NCBI GenBank assembly: GCA_963693305.1
Contig: OY855903.1
Coordinates: 20,409,755-20,473,754 of the forward strand
Direction: 5' to 3'
DNA from: Meandrina meandrites
Lineage: Eukaryota > Cnidaria > Anthozoa > Scleractinia > Meandrinidae
DNA: 64,000 bases
Shown: positions 51,490 to 60,807 of the stretch, one piece after another
Numbering within the stretch: position 1 is the stretch's first letter
Layout of the letters: every line of letters starts with the position of its first letter
Program-made: the position numbers and the translations under genes
The notes under the pieces: model-generated
What the model was told of the DNA's origin: nothing
What the model saw: the letters and a program-made list of their open reading frames with translations, nothing else
Databases searched by the model: none

Positions 51490-53073
51490 ATGAGCAATCA
51501 GAAAGATGATAATAAGAAAGATGATAAACCCAAACCCAAATCTCTGTGGAACAGTTTTCTCGATCGATATCCCCATGCCGACCTGACTAAATTCCGACAC
51601 GGCGTCGATGATTACGATAAAGAACCCTTTGTAAGATTCGTTGGAAGAGACGGTTCAGAGTATGAAGTCTTTGATAAGAGTAAGTTTATGTACAGTCTGT
51701 ACTTTCCCGACGAGATGAAAAAAGCGTTGGGTCTTCCTGAAGATTTTCCTTTAGAGTTGACACTTAATCCAAAACCCTCATTACCTATTCCCGCGATCGA
51801 TTTTGGTGATAACCTTAACCTCAATCTGAGAGAACACCTCAGTAAACTACAGATCTTCGCAACACCCGCAGATTATTTCTCTGTACCCGTCAGAGACATA
51901 TTTACGAATACGACGATTAAACACACCTCTTCAAAAGAGTCCCATGAGTGGTTGGCAGGACCGAATATGAGGTATTGGCCGCAGCAGCTTAACTTTGCCG
52001 TCTGGTGTGCAACGACAGGTTGCGGGGTAAGTCAGCGTCTTCTATTTGAGAATGATACTGATAGTGAACTCAAACTTCCTCCGCAGATACGAGCCATTCT
52101 CTGGTTTCACGTATACTTCACAATTAGACGAATCCTGTTTCAGATGGGAGGAATACAGAGTTCTATCGCTTTACCCGGTGATCCACCCTTTAATGAAAAG
52201 GATAACAGATACGACATTCCTTCTTATAAGAGAATCTGTAAAGAGTTTAATATTTCGACCGATTCTGACTTTCGCTGTCATAAAGGAGAGAATCACGGTT
52301 TAGGATCTGTTTACATTTGGGTCTCTTACGTAGGACCGTCAAAGGCCGGCCATGAATCTTCCTATCCGGGATTTTTTAAATTTAGCGAAGAGGGAGGAGA
52401 GGGATCTAAAGGTAATCTTCTGCAGTATATATTGAATGATGAGACAGAGAAGCAGTACGAATACTTTTTGACTCGTGTATCTAACGGATTGACGAACGCC
52501 GGTCAGGCGAGACTTAATCAATCTATCGAAGCTTTAGTATACTGCGTATTGGGTGCGCAGGTGAACGTAAGAAGCAGCATTCTCGGAAACACCGGAAGTG
52601 CGCAGGAGGTTCGACAAGAGTTTCTCGTGTTATTAGAGGATGCGATTAAACAACCGGACATAAGTAAGAGTGTACAGAGATTTCAACTCGCTGTGCAGGA
52701 GGCGAAAGTTAAGCTTGATTTAGCCGTCTCTCCCGGTACGTGGTTGATGCCTTCGAGAATGGTGATCAATACAGAGAGCACAATAGGTTATAACAATAGA
52801 CTGAAACGTGTTGAACCGACCATGAAATTGGGAGTGAATACAGATGTTAATTCGAAGAGCGTGCCGGTCGGAATAAAACATAACCTCGGAAAGAGTAAGG
52901 TTTTATTACCTCACACTTCGGTTGTGAAAGAGAAGGTTAATGTTAAGAAGGCTGAGGAGGTAAAGAATGAGACTCCATCGACTAAACCTAAACCTGAGGC
53001 AACTAAACATGAGATTAATCTTGCAATGATTACGATTGTCGTAGGTGGATTGGCTTGGTATATGTTTCGATAA
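51490..53073 (+). CDS. Large Polinton protein with C-terminal membrane anchor (527 aa, unknown)
   Basis: The ATG at 51490 is chosen because TTTAAAAA lies about 20-27 bp upstream and AAAATG context matches other starts. A charged Lys/Asp tail opens the protein. The body contains a distinctive segment near 158-180 (LAGPNMRYWPQQLNFAVWC and TTGCGVSQ), several aromatic-rich stretches, and a helical region near 330-420. A Lys/Pro/Thr linker precedes one C-terminal membrane segment (INLAMITIVVGGLAWYMF). It resembles uncharacterised proteins I associate with cnidarian Polintons, but no function is known. A large virion surface or minor capsid protein is plausible (inference). Confidence 0.65.
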   Translation: MSNQKDDNKKDDKPKPKSLWNSFLDRYPHADLTKFRHGVDDYDKEPFVRFVGRDGSEYEVFDKSKFMYSLYFPDEMKKALGLPEDFPLELTLNPKPSLPIPAIDFGDNLNLNLREHLSKLQIFATPADYFSVPVRDIFTNTTIKHTSSKESHEWLAGPNMRYWPQQLNFAVWCATTGCGVSQRLLFENDTDSELKLPPQIRAILWFHVYFTIRRILFQMGGIQSSIALPGDPPFNEKDNRYDIPSYKRICKEFNISTDSDFRCHKGENHGLGSVYIWVSYVGPSKAGHESSYPGFFKFSEEGGEGSKGNLLQYILNDETEKQYEYFLTRVSNGLTNAGQARLNQSIEALVYCVLGAQVNVRSSILGNTGSAQEVRQEFLVLLEDAIKQPDISKSVQRFQLAVQEAKVKLDLAVSPGTWLMPSRMVINTESTIGYNNRLKRVEPTMKLGVNTDVNSKSVPVGIKHNLGKSKVLLPHTSVVKEKVNVKKAEEVKNETPSTKPKPEATKHEINLAMITIVVGGLAWYMFR

Positions 53074-53087
53074 AGTTTGGTATGAGA

Positions 53088-53120
53088 ATTTTTCATAACT
53101 TGGGTTGAGTTATGAAAAAT
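53088..53120. terminator. Hairpin between convergent genes, 13-bp stem with 7-nt loop
   Basis: ATTTTTCATAACT (53088-53100) pairs perfectly with AGTTATGAAAAAT (53108-53120). It lies in the 58-bp gap between the convergent 527-aa and 190-aa genes, the expected place for a bidirectional terminator. Confidence 0.55.
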
Positions 53121-53131
53121 AAAGTAGGGGT

Positions 53132-53704
53132 TCACTTGCATTCTTTACATCTTGACTTCTGTCTACCGTGTGGACAGATCTGTGACCCTCCGCAATCTTT
53201 ACAGAAAGCTCTCTGTCTCTCGTGAGGACAGATGCCTTTTCCTCCGCAATCTTTACAATCATATCTCTTTCGATTATGTTGACAGATTTCACTTCCTTTG
53301 CAGTCTTTGCAATTAGATTTACGTCGACCATGAGGGCATATTCCTTTTCCTCCGCACTCTTTACAATATCGCTTATATCTTCCATGAATACAGATCTGTG
53401 ACCCTCCACACTCTTTACAATAACTCTTATGTTTGTTATGTTGACAAATTCCTCTTCTCTCTTTACATGTGTAACTCTTTACAGGCGCTGCCGCATTAGA
53501 TGCAAGATTCCTCATCTGCGTTACTCTTGATGGTGCGGGAATCGGGATATTAACCTCCGGTATAGATTGATCATTCGCCGAGTAAAAAATCTCACTCTCC
53601 TCCTCTAACGCCTCGATCAACTCGGCTTTACGCATTTTATAATAACCTTTGATACCTCGCTCTTTGGCAAGGGCCTTCAACTCTTTGACTGATTGTTTCT
53701 CCAT
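53132..53704 (-). CDS. SAP-domain protein with six zinc-binding repeats (190 aa)
   Basis: Residues 1-77 are the same as those of PolB apart from one Val/Ala change, since they are encoded in the inverted repeat: a SAP-like DNA-binding motif and a linker. Residues about 80-190 carry six tandem repeats of about 18 residues with the pattern C-x-H-x6-C-x2-C, typical consensus ICPHGRxKxxCKxCGG. Similar Cys/His repeats occur in large DNA viruses, algae and oomycetes; they probably bind zinc. The combination suggests a DNA-binding regulator or genome-organising protein that docks to the same site as PolB through the SAP part (inference). Transcribed inward from the right TIR. Confidence 0.75.
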   Translation of the reverse strand: MEKQSVKELKALAKERGIKGYYKMRKAELIEALEEESEIFYSANDQSIPEVNIPIPAPSRVTQMRNLASNAAAPVKSYTCKERRGICQHNKHKSYCKECGGSQICIHGRYKRYCKECGGKGICPHGRRKSNCKDCKGSEICQHNRKRYDCKDCGGKGICPHERQRAFCKDCGGSQICPHGRQKSRCKECK

Positions 53705-53885
53705 ACTTATTAATCATGAAAGATTCCTTTAAGCTGAAATTTCACTTTTCAAAACATACAGAATTTATCGAGGATTTTATCACGAGATGATGCGAGTATG
53801 TTTTGTCGAGGATTTAAGGAGGAATTTGTTGTCGCCTCGGGTAAAATTTAATGAAATGAGCCAGTATGCTCATTCCTATGCTACT
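53474..53885 (-). repeat. Right terminal inverted repeat (412 bp)
   Basis: Reverse complement of 38556-38967. It includes the start and first 77 codons of the minus-strand 190-aa gene, and a promoter-like CCTTTAAG at about 53726-53733. Confidence 0.93.
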
Positions 53886-54620
53886 GCCATTGACAAGCGC
53901 GCCCGGAATAAATATGGAGCCACCTTAAGGCTTCGATAAAGAATTTATGACCTGCTATATCGTCATCGAAACTTTTCATCTGAGAAATATAATTATTTGA
54001 ACTTTTTTGTTGACTGAAGAAAGAACTTTCTAGGCTTTAGTTTAATCTGTTCAGACAGTGAAAAAAATATTCAAACGTTTGTACACGGTGACCGTTTGTC
54101 ACTTTTGTTGTTAATAATAATTATTTCGCTTCAAAACTCAAGTTACCTTCAGAAAGAGGAAAAACCTTTACACCTTAGAATTTTTGCCGTTTAAAAAACC
54201 GCTTTGGTACACACCTGCAGAGATGTCGCATTGCTAACAACACATTTATGGTTCTTACGCCTTGTCAAAGTGCAAACGGCAAAATACGAACTCGGTTCAC
54301 GGTTTATTTGTCAAACAAACCCAAACACAGTAGCGAGAATCCAAATAAATCACGCTTAAGAAATTGACCTTATGGCTATCACGAGCTTCAATATAACACT
54401 GTTATTAAATTCTCAACCTCGGATAATGCAATTCTAGCTTTCTGATTGGTTCACTAGATCTCGGTTATCAGCCATTATACCTGCGTTTGACCTTATATGG
54501 GAAACGAGTGCGGCAAGTGCCGCTCAGTTTAAAAATTTTCCTGCGGGAAGCGAAAGTTCCATCAGAAAAATGGCACATTTCGCGAGGTTTATAACCTTAT
54601 ACAAGAAATAATCGACAGTG
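53886..54620. other. Right flank of the Polinton, start of duplicated segment copy 2
   Basis: From about 53932 the sequence is paralogous to 11104-11570. About 54400-54620 has no match there and may be another repeat. No gene seen. Confidence 0.5.
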
Positions 54621-56634
54621 AGTAGTATAAGACGGGTGATTCACAAACAGGGCGCATGCGTAGGGGTGCAAGGGGTGCCAAGGGGTGCTCATGACGTCAG
54701 AATCCCCCGGGGGGGATAAGGTCATTTTTGCTTTTGGAGGATGACGTCATCGGGGCGTAAGTGTGTTGGGGCGTAATCTAAAAATAGAAAATTACACCAT
54801 CGGGGCGTAAGGGTGTTGGGGTGTAGGGATTCGGTGACGTTACAATAGCCCAGGGATTAACGTCGATTCATTTTTCATTTCAGTCAAAGCCACTAAACCA
54901 TTTCGTTCTGATATTATGCAAGCTCCTTGTCGCATACATTTTCTACTGCAGACATAATTGTTTTTAAACAATGATATAGAGTCGATGTGCTGTAATGAAC
55001 TCAATTAAATATAAACAGAGCGTGACCAATCAAACTAATCCTTTCACAAACGAAAAATAAAACAATACCGTGTATGCGCTTCGGTGGCCACGCCACGGTT
55101 TGAGCGAGTTTTAAGCACGAAAACGAATTGCCGCGAAAATAACATTTATAATAAACACACAGATAGTCAAGCAAAACTTTTATTTCAGTCGCTTAATTCA
55201 AATTAAACTCTTGTGGTAAATCGGCGAACTGATTTATTTTAACTGATAACTAGTTTCATCGAGTGTCTTTTGCAAAACAAACTTTACTATTGGTGCAGTA
55301 AGAATTTGTTTAAGAGAAAGAAAAACAAAACTTAAGCTTTCTTTGAAAACATTATTAAAAGAAACATAGGGAAGTAGAAATTTGAAGTGGAAATTGTCGG
55401 AATCCTTCAAAATATATTTTTTTTGGCGGCGGTGGTGGCGGTGGCGGTGGCGTTGGTGGTGGTGACGGTGGCGGCGGCGGTGGCGGTGGTGGCGGTGATG
55501 GTGATGGTGGTGGTGGTGGTGGTGGCGGTGGTGGTGGTGGCGGTGATGGTGGTGACGGTGGTGGTGGCGGTGGCGGTGGTGATGGTGATGGTGGTGGTGG
55601 TGGTGGTGGTGGTGGTGGTGGTGGTGGTGGTGGTGGTGGCGGTGGTGGTGGTGGCGGTGGTGGTGGTGACGGTGGTGGTGGCGGTGACGGTGGTGGTGGC
55701 GGTGGCCACCGTCACCACCACCAACGCCACCGCCACCGTCACCACCACCGTCACCACCACCAACGCCACCGCCACCGCCACCGCCACCACCACCTCCGCC
55801 TCCACCACCACCACCACCACCACCGCCGCCAAAAAAAATATATTTTGAAGGATTCCGACAATTTCCACTTCAAATTTCTACTTCCCTATGTTTCTTTTAA
55901 TAATGTTTTCAAAGAAAGCTTAAGTTTTGTTTTTCTTTCTCTTAAACAAATTCTTACTGCACCAATAGTAAAGTTTGTTTTGCAAAAGACACTCGATGAA
56001 ACTAGTTATCAGTTAAAATAAATCAGTTCGCCGATTTACCACAAGAGTTTAATTTGAATTAAGCGACTGAAATAAAAGTTTTGCTTGACTATCTGTGTGT
56101 TTATTATAAATGTTATTTTCGCGGCAATTCGTTTTCGTGCTTAAAACTCGCTCAAACCGTGGCGTGGCCACCGAAGCGCATACACGGTATTGTTTTATTT
56201 TTCGTTTGTGAAAGGATTAGTTTGATTGGTCACGCTCTGTTTATATTTAATTGAGTTCATTACAGCACATCGACTCTATATCATTGTTTAAAAACAATTA
56301 TGTCTGCAGTAGAAAATGTATGCGACAAGGAGCTTGCATAATATCAGAACGAAATGGTTTAGTGGCTTTGACTGAAATGAAAAATGAATCGACGTTAATC
56401 CCTGGGCTATTGTAACGTCACCGAATCCCTACACCCCAACACCCTTACGCCCCGATGGTGTAATTTTCTATTTTTAGATTACGCCCCAACACACTTACGC
56501 CCCGATGACGTCATCCTCCAAAAGCAAAAATGACCTTATCCCCCCCGGGGGATTCTGACGTCATGAGCACCCCTTGGCACCCCTTGCACCCCTACGCATG
56601 CGCCCTGTTTGTGAATCACCCTTCTTATACTACT
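54621..56634. mobile_element. 2.0-kb near-perfect palindromic element with 6-bp target duplication
   Basis: The arms (about 0.8 kb of unique sequence each, plus a triplet-repeat core) are almost exact reverse complements. The ends are AGTAGTATAAGA and TCTTATACTACT. ACAGTG flanks both sides (54615-54620 and 56635-56640). The core is GGT/GGC triplets on the left (55427-55705) and the complement on the right (55706-55829). No protein gene is present; the long open frames across the core are triplet artefacts. The AGT ends and 6-bp duplication resemble the Polinton at 38556, whose end AGTAGCATAGGA matches at 10 of 12 positions. Confidence 0.8.
55427..55829. repeat. GGT/GGC triplet tract at the palindrome centre
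   Basis: About 279 bp of GGT, GGC and GGTGAC-type triplets switch at 55705/55706 to the complementary CCA/ACC tract of about 124 bp. The left tract is longer by about 155 bp, so it expanded or the right one shrank after the palindrome formed. Confidence 0.9.
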
Positions 56635-56640
56635 ACAGTG

Positions 56641-57289
56641 CCTTCCCTAAAACCACACAAATACCACAAAATGCCATAGTTGACTCAACTACGTAAAACT
56701 GAAAGGATTGATGCGAAATGTTTAATAAAAATACTTGTAAATGTACAACAACAGCGACTTAAAGAAGAAGAAAAGCAGCAAATAATTTACGGGAAGACCA
56801 GAAAACTGACACAATTTCATTCAGTGTTAGACGTAAATGTGGCTCAGCACTTCAGTTAAGTTTGTTACCTTTCAATCTTGATCTTGTCCTTTTATACTTC
56901 AATAAACTTCATCGAATCTGAGTGCAATTTCGTCTCAGCATAATGTAGTAGTCTTGATGACAGCCGTGGAGCCGTAAACAAGTACAATATGTAAACACTT
57001 GCTTCTCTCGTCTTGCACAAGGCGTATAATTTCCAGAAAAGCTATTGCTTCGGATCTTCACGTAAACCCTAATTGTTGTCACAATTTTCCAGGATGAAAA
57101 GACGATTTACGAGGAGATTTTCCGAGGAAAATCTTCAGAAGAAAACTCTCTCGCTCGCTTTCCTCGCGTGTTTCATTCAACTCAAAAAGTGAACACCGCG
57201 CCACAAATTTTCCCGCCTCCTCGTACTATCACTTCGTTTACCTCAAAATGAAATGTCCAGTTGATTTATACTAAAGACGAATTTAATAA
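56641..57289. other. Dispersed-repeat copy next to the palindrome
   Basis: About 56680-57270 is a diverged copy of the repeat at 4100-4760 and in X (CGTGTTTCATTCA, AAGTGAACA, TGAAATGTCCAG). No gene. Confidence 0.4.
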
Positions 57290-57404
57290 AACAATTATTC
57301 CATTCGCCCTTGTTGGATACGAGTGGTTATAGCCAACTCGGCGCTTCGCGCCTCGTTGGCTATTTACCACCTCGTATCCAACGCGGGCTCATGGAATAAT
57401 TGTT
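57290..57404. mobile_element. 115-bp fold-back MITE
   Basis: Ends AACAATTATTCCAT (57290-57303) and ATGGAATAATTGTT (57391-57404) are exact inverted repeats; the interior continues the palindrome (TTGGATACGAG versus CTCGTATCCAA) around GGCGCTTCGCGCC. Confidence 0.75.
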
Positions 57405-57410
57405 AATTAA

Positions 57411-58315
57411 GGACGGTGCCTACTTTTGTTACTGCGCACATCTTCTGCGCATCATGCAAGGCATCGATCGCACTACACGCGCGCGCTAAGGGAATTTGCT
57501 CGCTCAAAATGACGAATTCAACTTCGCGACCAAGCGCGCGACTAAAATGCAAGAAAATTTCGGTTGCAACGAAATCCAGTTAATGGACATACTAAACCAG
57601 GAACAGCGAAAGAGTAAGATATCAGTAACCACTTAACGCTTATCGATAAAAATGACTCACATTTAACAGTCTGAAACACATCGCTAATCGCTCAAACGTA
57701 ATCAGCAAACTGCTAACTACATATGGCGTAGTGCACGCGTGGAAAATTGCGCGAGAAGCAAATATTTAACTCGCTAGGGAGGGGATAGGGAAAGTGTAAC
57801 TGACCTCAAAAGCGATTCCATACAACTCGTATAACTTTTAAAAGCGCGTGGTGACCCATACTTTTTATTTTATAAAATGGAAGTGGTAAGTCTATAGAGC
57901 ACATGATTGATTTTTCGTTCAGTGCAAAAATTGTTTAGGCTGTTTTTCTGGCCTTGCAAGAGAGCTGTTAGAGTCAAAAATGGCTCAAGTGCAATCGTTT
58001 TGTCAATAAAAACGTGGTTCACGCAGTTTCAAAGATAGCATTTGTTAGTTATTTTTAAGATCGTTATATTTAGTGTTGATTTGGTTTATGAAAAACCAAA
58101 TTCAAAGATAATTTGTAAGGAAATTTTATTTCTTTTTACTTTTTTTGAAAATGCCACGTCAGCACTTTTTTCAAGATTTCAAACCTAATTATCTCGAAAA
58201 TTTGCGTGGCTACCCCTAATTTTCTTTTTGGATTTTAATAGCCCTTGGTAACATCTACTTCCCTTGCATAGTCATCGGCCGGGCAAAAATACCTCGCTAT
58301 TAGTAGGCACCGTCC
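57411..58315. mobile_element. 905-bp TTAA-flanked DNA transposon, non-autonomous
   Basis: Inverted ends GGACGGTGCCTACT and AGTAGGCACCGTCC (14 bp), flanked by TTAA at 57407-57410 and 58316-58319. TTAA duplication points to piggyBac or Kolobok type transposases. No transposase gene inside. It begins 6 bp after the neighbouring MITE. Confidence 0.8.
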
Positions 58316-58339
58316 TTAAACTTAACAGGGGAAGCTGAC

Positions 58340-59198
58340 GAGATTTTCACTGTATTTATGTGTTTATGCGATAAAGTCTCCGAACCTTGTACCAGAAACT
58401 TGCACGCTATCGCTACACTGAATCTGAATTTTTTTTTGAAAAATAACAACACCACCAATTTACAGAGAAATATAAACGTTTGCTAACGTTGTTGCCAAAA
58501 ATTGATTATTCAATATGGACTGTCATATGGACTGTCTAAATTCAATAAAACGTGATTACACTGATCAAACTATGACCTGTTTTTACACCATTAATTCGTT
58601 CAGAAATACTCCCACCTTTTAGGGATAGTGTCTCGATAGAATGAGAAACGTTATTTAGAATCTACTGTATCTCTGTCCACAATTGTTTACACTAGCAGTA
58701 CTAACGAAAAACTAGCTCATTCCAGTGAATATACTTAATCGCCTGGCAAAGTTCTTGAGAATAATGAGAAGAAAAATTTAATTGTTGTTACTTTTTTCAT
58801 TTTTAAAAGACTTTTTCAGTAGCTTTTTAATTTTGTTCAGAATTGCGTGTATCTTCATTGATAATAAAGCAATCCGTGACAAACAAATCAAGAATACAGA
58901 AAAAGACTTCATCCCATTGGTCAAATCCACGAGTAAACTAAAACATTTTAGCGAATGGTATTGCGTGTTAGAACTAACCTTGAATTTTCAGCACTGTGTC
59001 ACAAACTTGTTCTTACTGGAACTTCTTTAAACGACTTGAACAACGAAAAAAGTTGGTTCAGTTTGAAGAAGAGGGAAACAAAATATAGATTCAAAAAGCT
59101 GACGGTGTAAGCTTGTATTTTAGTTCTGGTTATGCGTCTTTATTCTTTGCTAGTTTTGATATTTAATTTCACACTTGTTTTACTTTGCCACCTTTTAG
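58340..59198. other. Duplicated segment copy 2 resumes
   Basis: Paralogous to about 11620-12449 (GCTATCGCTACACT and the CATCCCATTGG stretch). Holds a donor-like GTAAGC at 59107. No coding gene. Confidence 0.5.
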
Positions 59199-59249
59199 TT
59201 TTCTGCTGTTTCCCCTCGGACAAAGCCAGGACGCTGAGTTACTTTAAAG
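59199..59249 (+). other. Putative leader exon b, set 1 (gene E upstream)
   Basis: 51 nt between a CCTTTTAG acceptor and GTAAAT donor; the paralogue of 12450-12500. Confidence 0.35.
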
Positions 59250-60766
59250 GTAAATGATTCTGATAGATAAATTTATGTTTGACGAGTTTTGTGTTCAGAT
59301 GACTCGCTAAAATCTCGTCTGCATCGTTGTGTGTGTGCAGTTTATCAACCATTGTTTTCCGAAAAATCATCAGTAATAATGAAATCATGCACACACGCGT
59401 GATCAATTTTCTATGAAGGAGATCGAGAGATCACCACTTTCAACAGGCGGCAATCAGCCGTAAAGTTGCAATTATTTGTAGCATTCGCAGATTGAACAAG
59501 GTTTTGTATAATTTTATATGAAAGCTGCAGAAGACAATAAATTGATGTTGCCAAAAGGTCCAGTTTTTACTAAGCGTTTATTTTTCGGGAGAAGAAATCT
59601 TATCTCACTAAAATCAACGGGTCCCCCACTACCTCTCGGAACGAGTTACTTCATTGGTTCTTAAAACAATAGATAAGAGGTCATAACAATGCACCTAGCC
59701 CTGAATAACAATAGAGGTAGTGTTTACAGCGGGCGAATGAAAATAGAGGTTCTAGAGAGGTAGTGTCTTACTGAAATCAACCTAGGTTCGATTTCCGCCG
59801 TCCTCTCGTGTTCGGTCTTTCCTCCCCGAGAAGTGACGTGAGAAGGACCGTGAGAAGTGAGAAGTGCTTTCGGGGGGATGACCGCGGGCTCATTTTCCCG
59901 AAAAAGCGGCTGGAAATCGAGCCTAAAATCAACCCAGCTAAAAGATAGAAAATGTGAGAGTGCTGTGTTTATTCGCGAATAATTTTAAATGTAACTCAGC
60001 GTAATTTCTTTTTGATGTTAATTAAGTTGCACAGAAGGAAGAAAATTATTCGGCTATAACATGCAATTTCGTTTTTCACTGTTTGATGTAAGCCAAGCCA
60101 TCCATAATCATAAGTCCTTTGTAGCAAATTAAAGGAGACCGCAACAAACTTTATCATCAAGAACTCTAAAATTAATTCTCGATCAAAATGCCTCAAAGCT
60201 AGCTTTATTCTCAAATATGCAGGAAATATTCATATATATTCTTTGTAGACCACTGAACCGCGAGCGAGATCCGAAATTTCAAAAGTAAACGGAAAAAAAA
60301 CTCGGGTAAAGGCTAAGTTAATCTACTGATTCAATGAAAATAAATTATACACAAGGAAATACATGGATACAGAGGTGATCATACGGTTAATTGTTATGTC
60401 GTTTTTCTCTTGAGGGTTCTTGTTTTAAAATAATCCTCTCTTGGTAATAATCCTCATCCTATTGCGGGCCAAATCCACGACTAAACATCAAACAACGCTT
60501 TCTGGCCAATAGTATAACGTGTTAGAATATATGTTACAAACTTTGCTTGTTCTGACGAGTAACTCATTAAACAAACAAGGAAGAAAAATTAACTTACTTT
60601 GAAAAAACACAGTTAAAATATTTACGGTTCTGATCATCGACAACAAGGATTCAAGAAACTGACGATGCACGTTGTCATTTTACTTTGTCTTAGCTTTTTT
60701 TTTCAATCCTTTGTTCATTTTAAATTTGAAGATCTCACGCTCGTTTTTCTTAATTTTGCAGTTTAG
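59250..60766. other. Upstream region of gene E
   Basis: Mostly paralogous to 12501-14027. About 59615-59920 is extra sequence relative to gene B's upstream, containing CGGGTCCCCCACTACCTCTC and AGAGAGGTAGTG inverted phrases, so probably another small insertion. No gene. Confidence 0.4.
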
Positions 60767-60807
60767 CTTTCTATTTTCGTCAATCCAGACGCTGAGTTAC
60801 TTCAAAG
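60767..60807 (+). other. Putative leader exon b, set 2 (gene E upstream)
   Basis: 41 nt ending GCTGAGTTACTTCAAAG then GTAAAT, paralogue of 14028-14068. The upstream exon's donor (GTAAGT in B) is GCACGT here, so this leader set may be inactive in E. Confidence 0.35.

Larger units (their letters stand above)
38556..53885. mobile_element. Complete Polinton/Maverick (adintovirus-like) element, about 15.3 kb
   Basis: The element is bounded by 412-bp terminal inverted repeats starting AGTAGCATAGG and ending in the complement. TGCCAT precedes it (38550-38555); the right side reads TGCCAT at 53885-53890 if the last T is shared, or GCCAT as a 5-bp duplication outside it. It carries the hallmark pair of protein-primed DNA polymerase B and retroviral-type integrase, plus a capsid candidate, a packaging ATPase and about ten small genes, nearly all on the plus strand. 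Genes are closely packed with no introns. Only two small genes are visibly broken. No adenovirus-type cysteine protease was recognised. The size is at the low end of the 15-20 kb usual for Polintons. Confidence 0.93.

Noticed and set aside
52046..52303. Alternative frames inside Polinton genes (also 48020-48469, 49867-50211, 50016-50258)
   Set aside because: Overlap intact larger genes, lack the upstream motif, and show no recognisable domain.
38556..53885. Free adenovirus-like or giant-virus contig contamination
   Set aside because: The target duplication and host-type paralogous DNA on both sides show the element is integrated in the host genome.
55387..55868. Long open frames on both strands across the palindrome centre
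   Set aside because: They consist of Val/Ala or Thr/Ala runs from GGT/CCA triplets, mirror each other because of the palindrome, and have no start context or domain.
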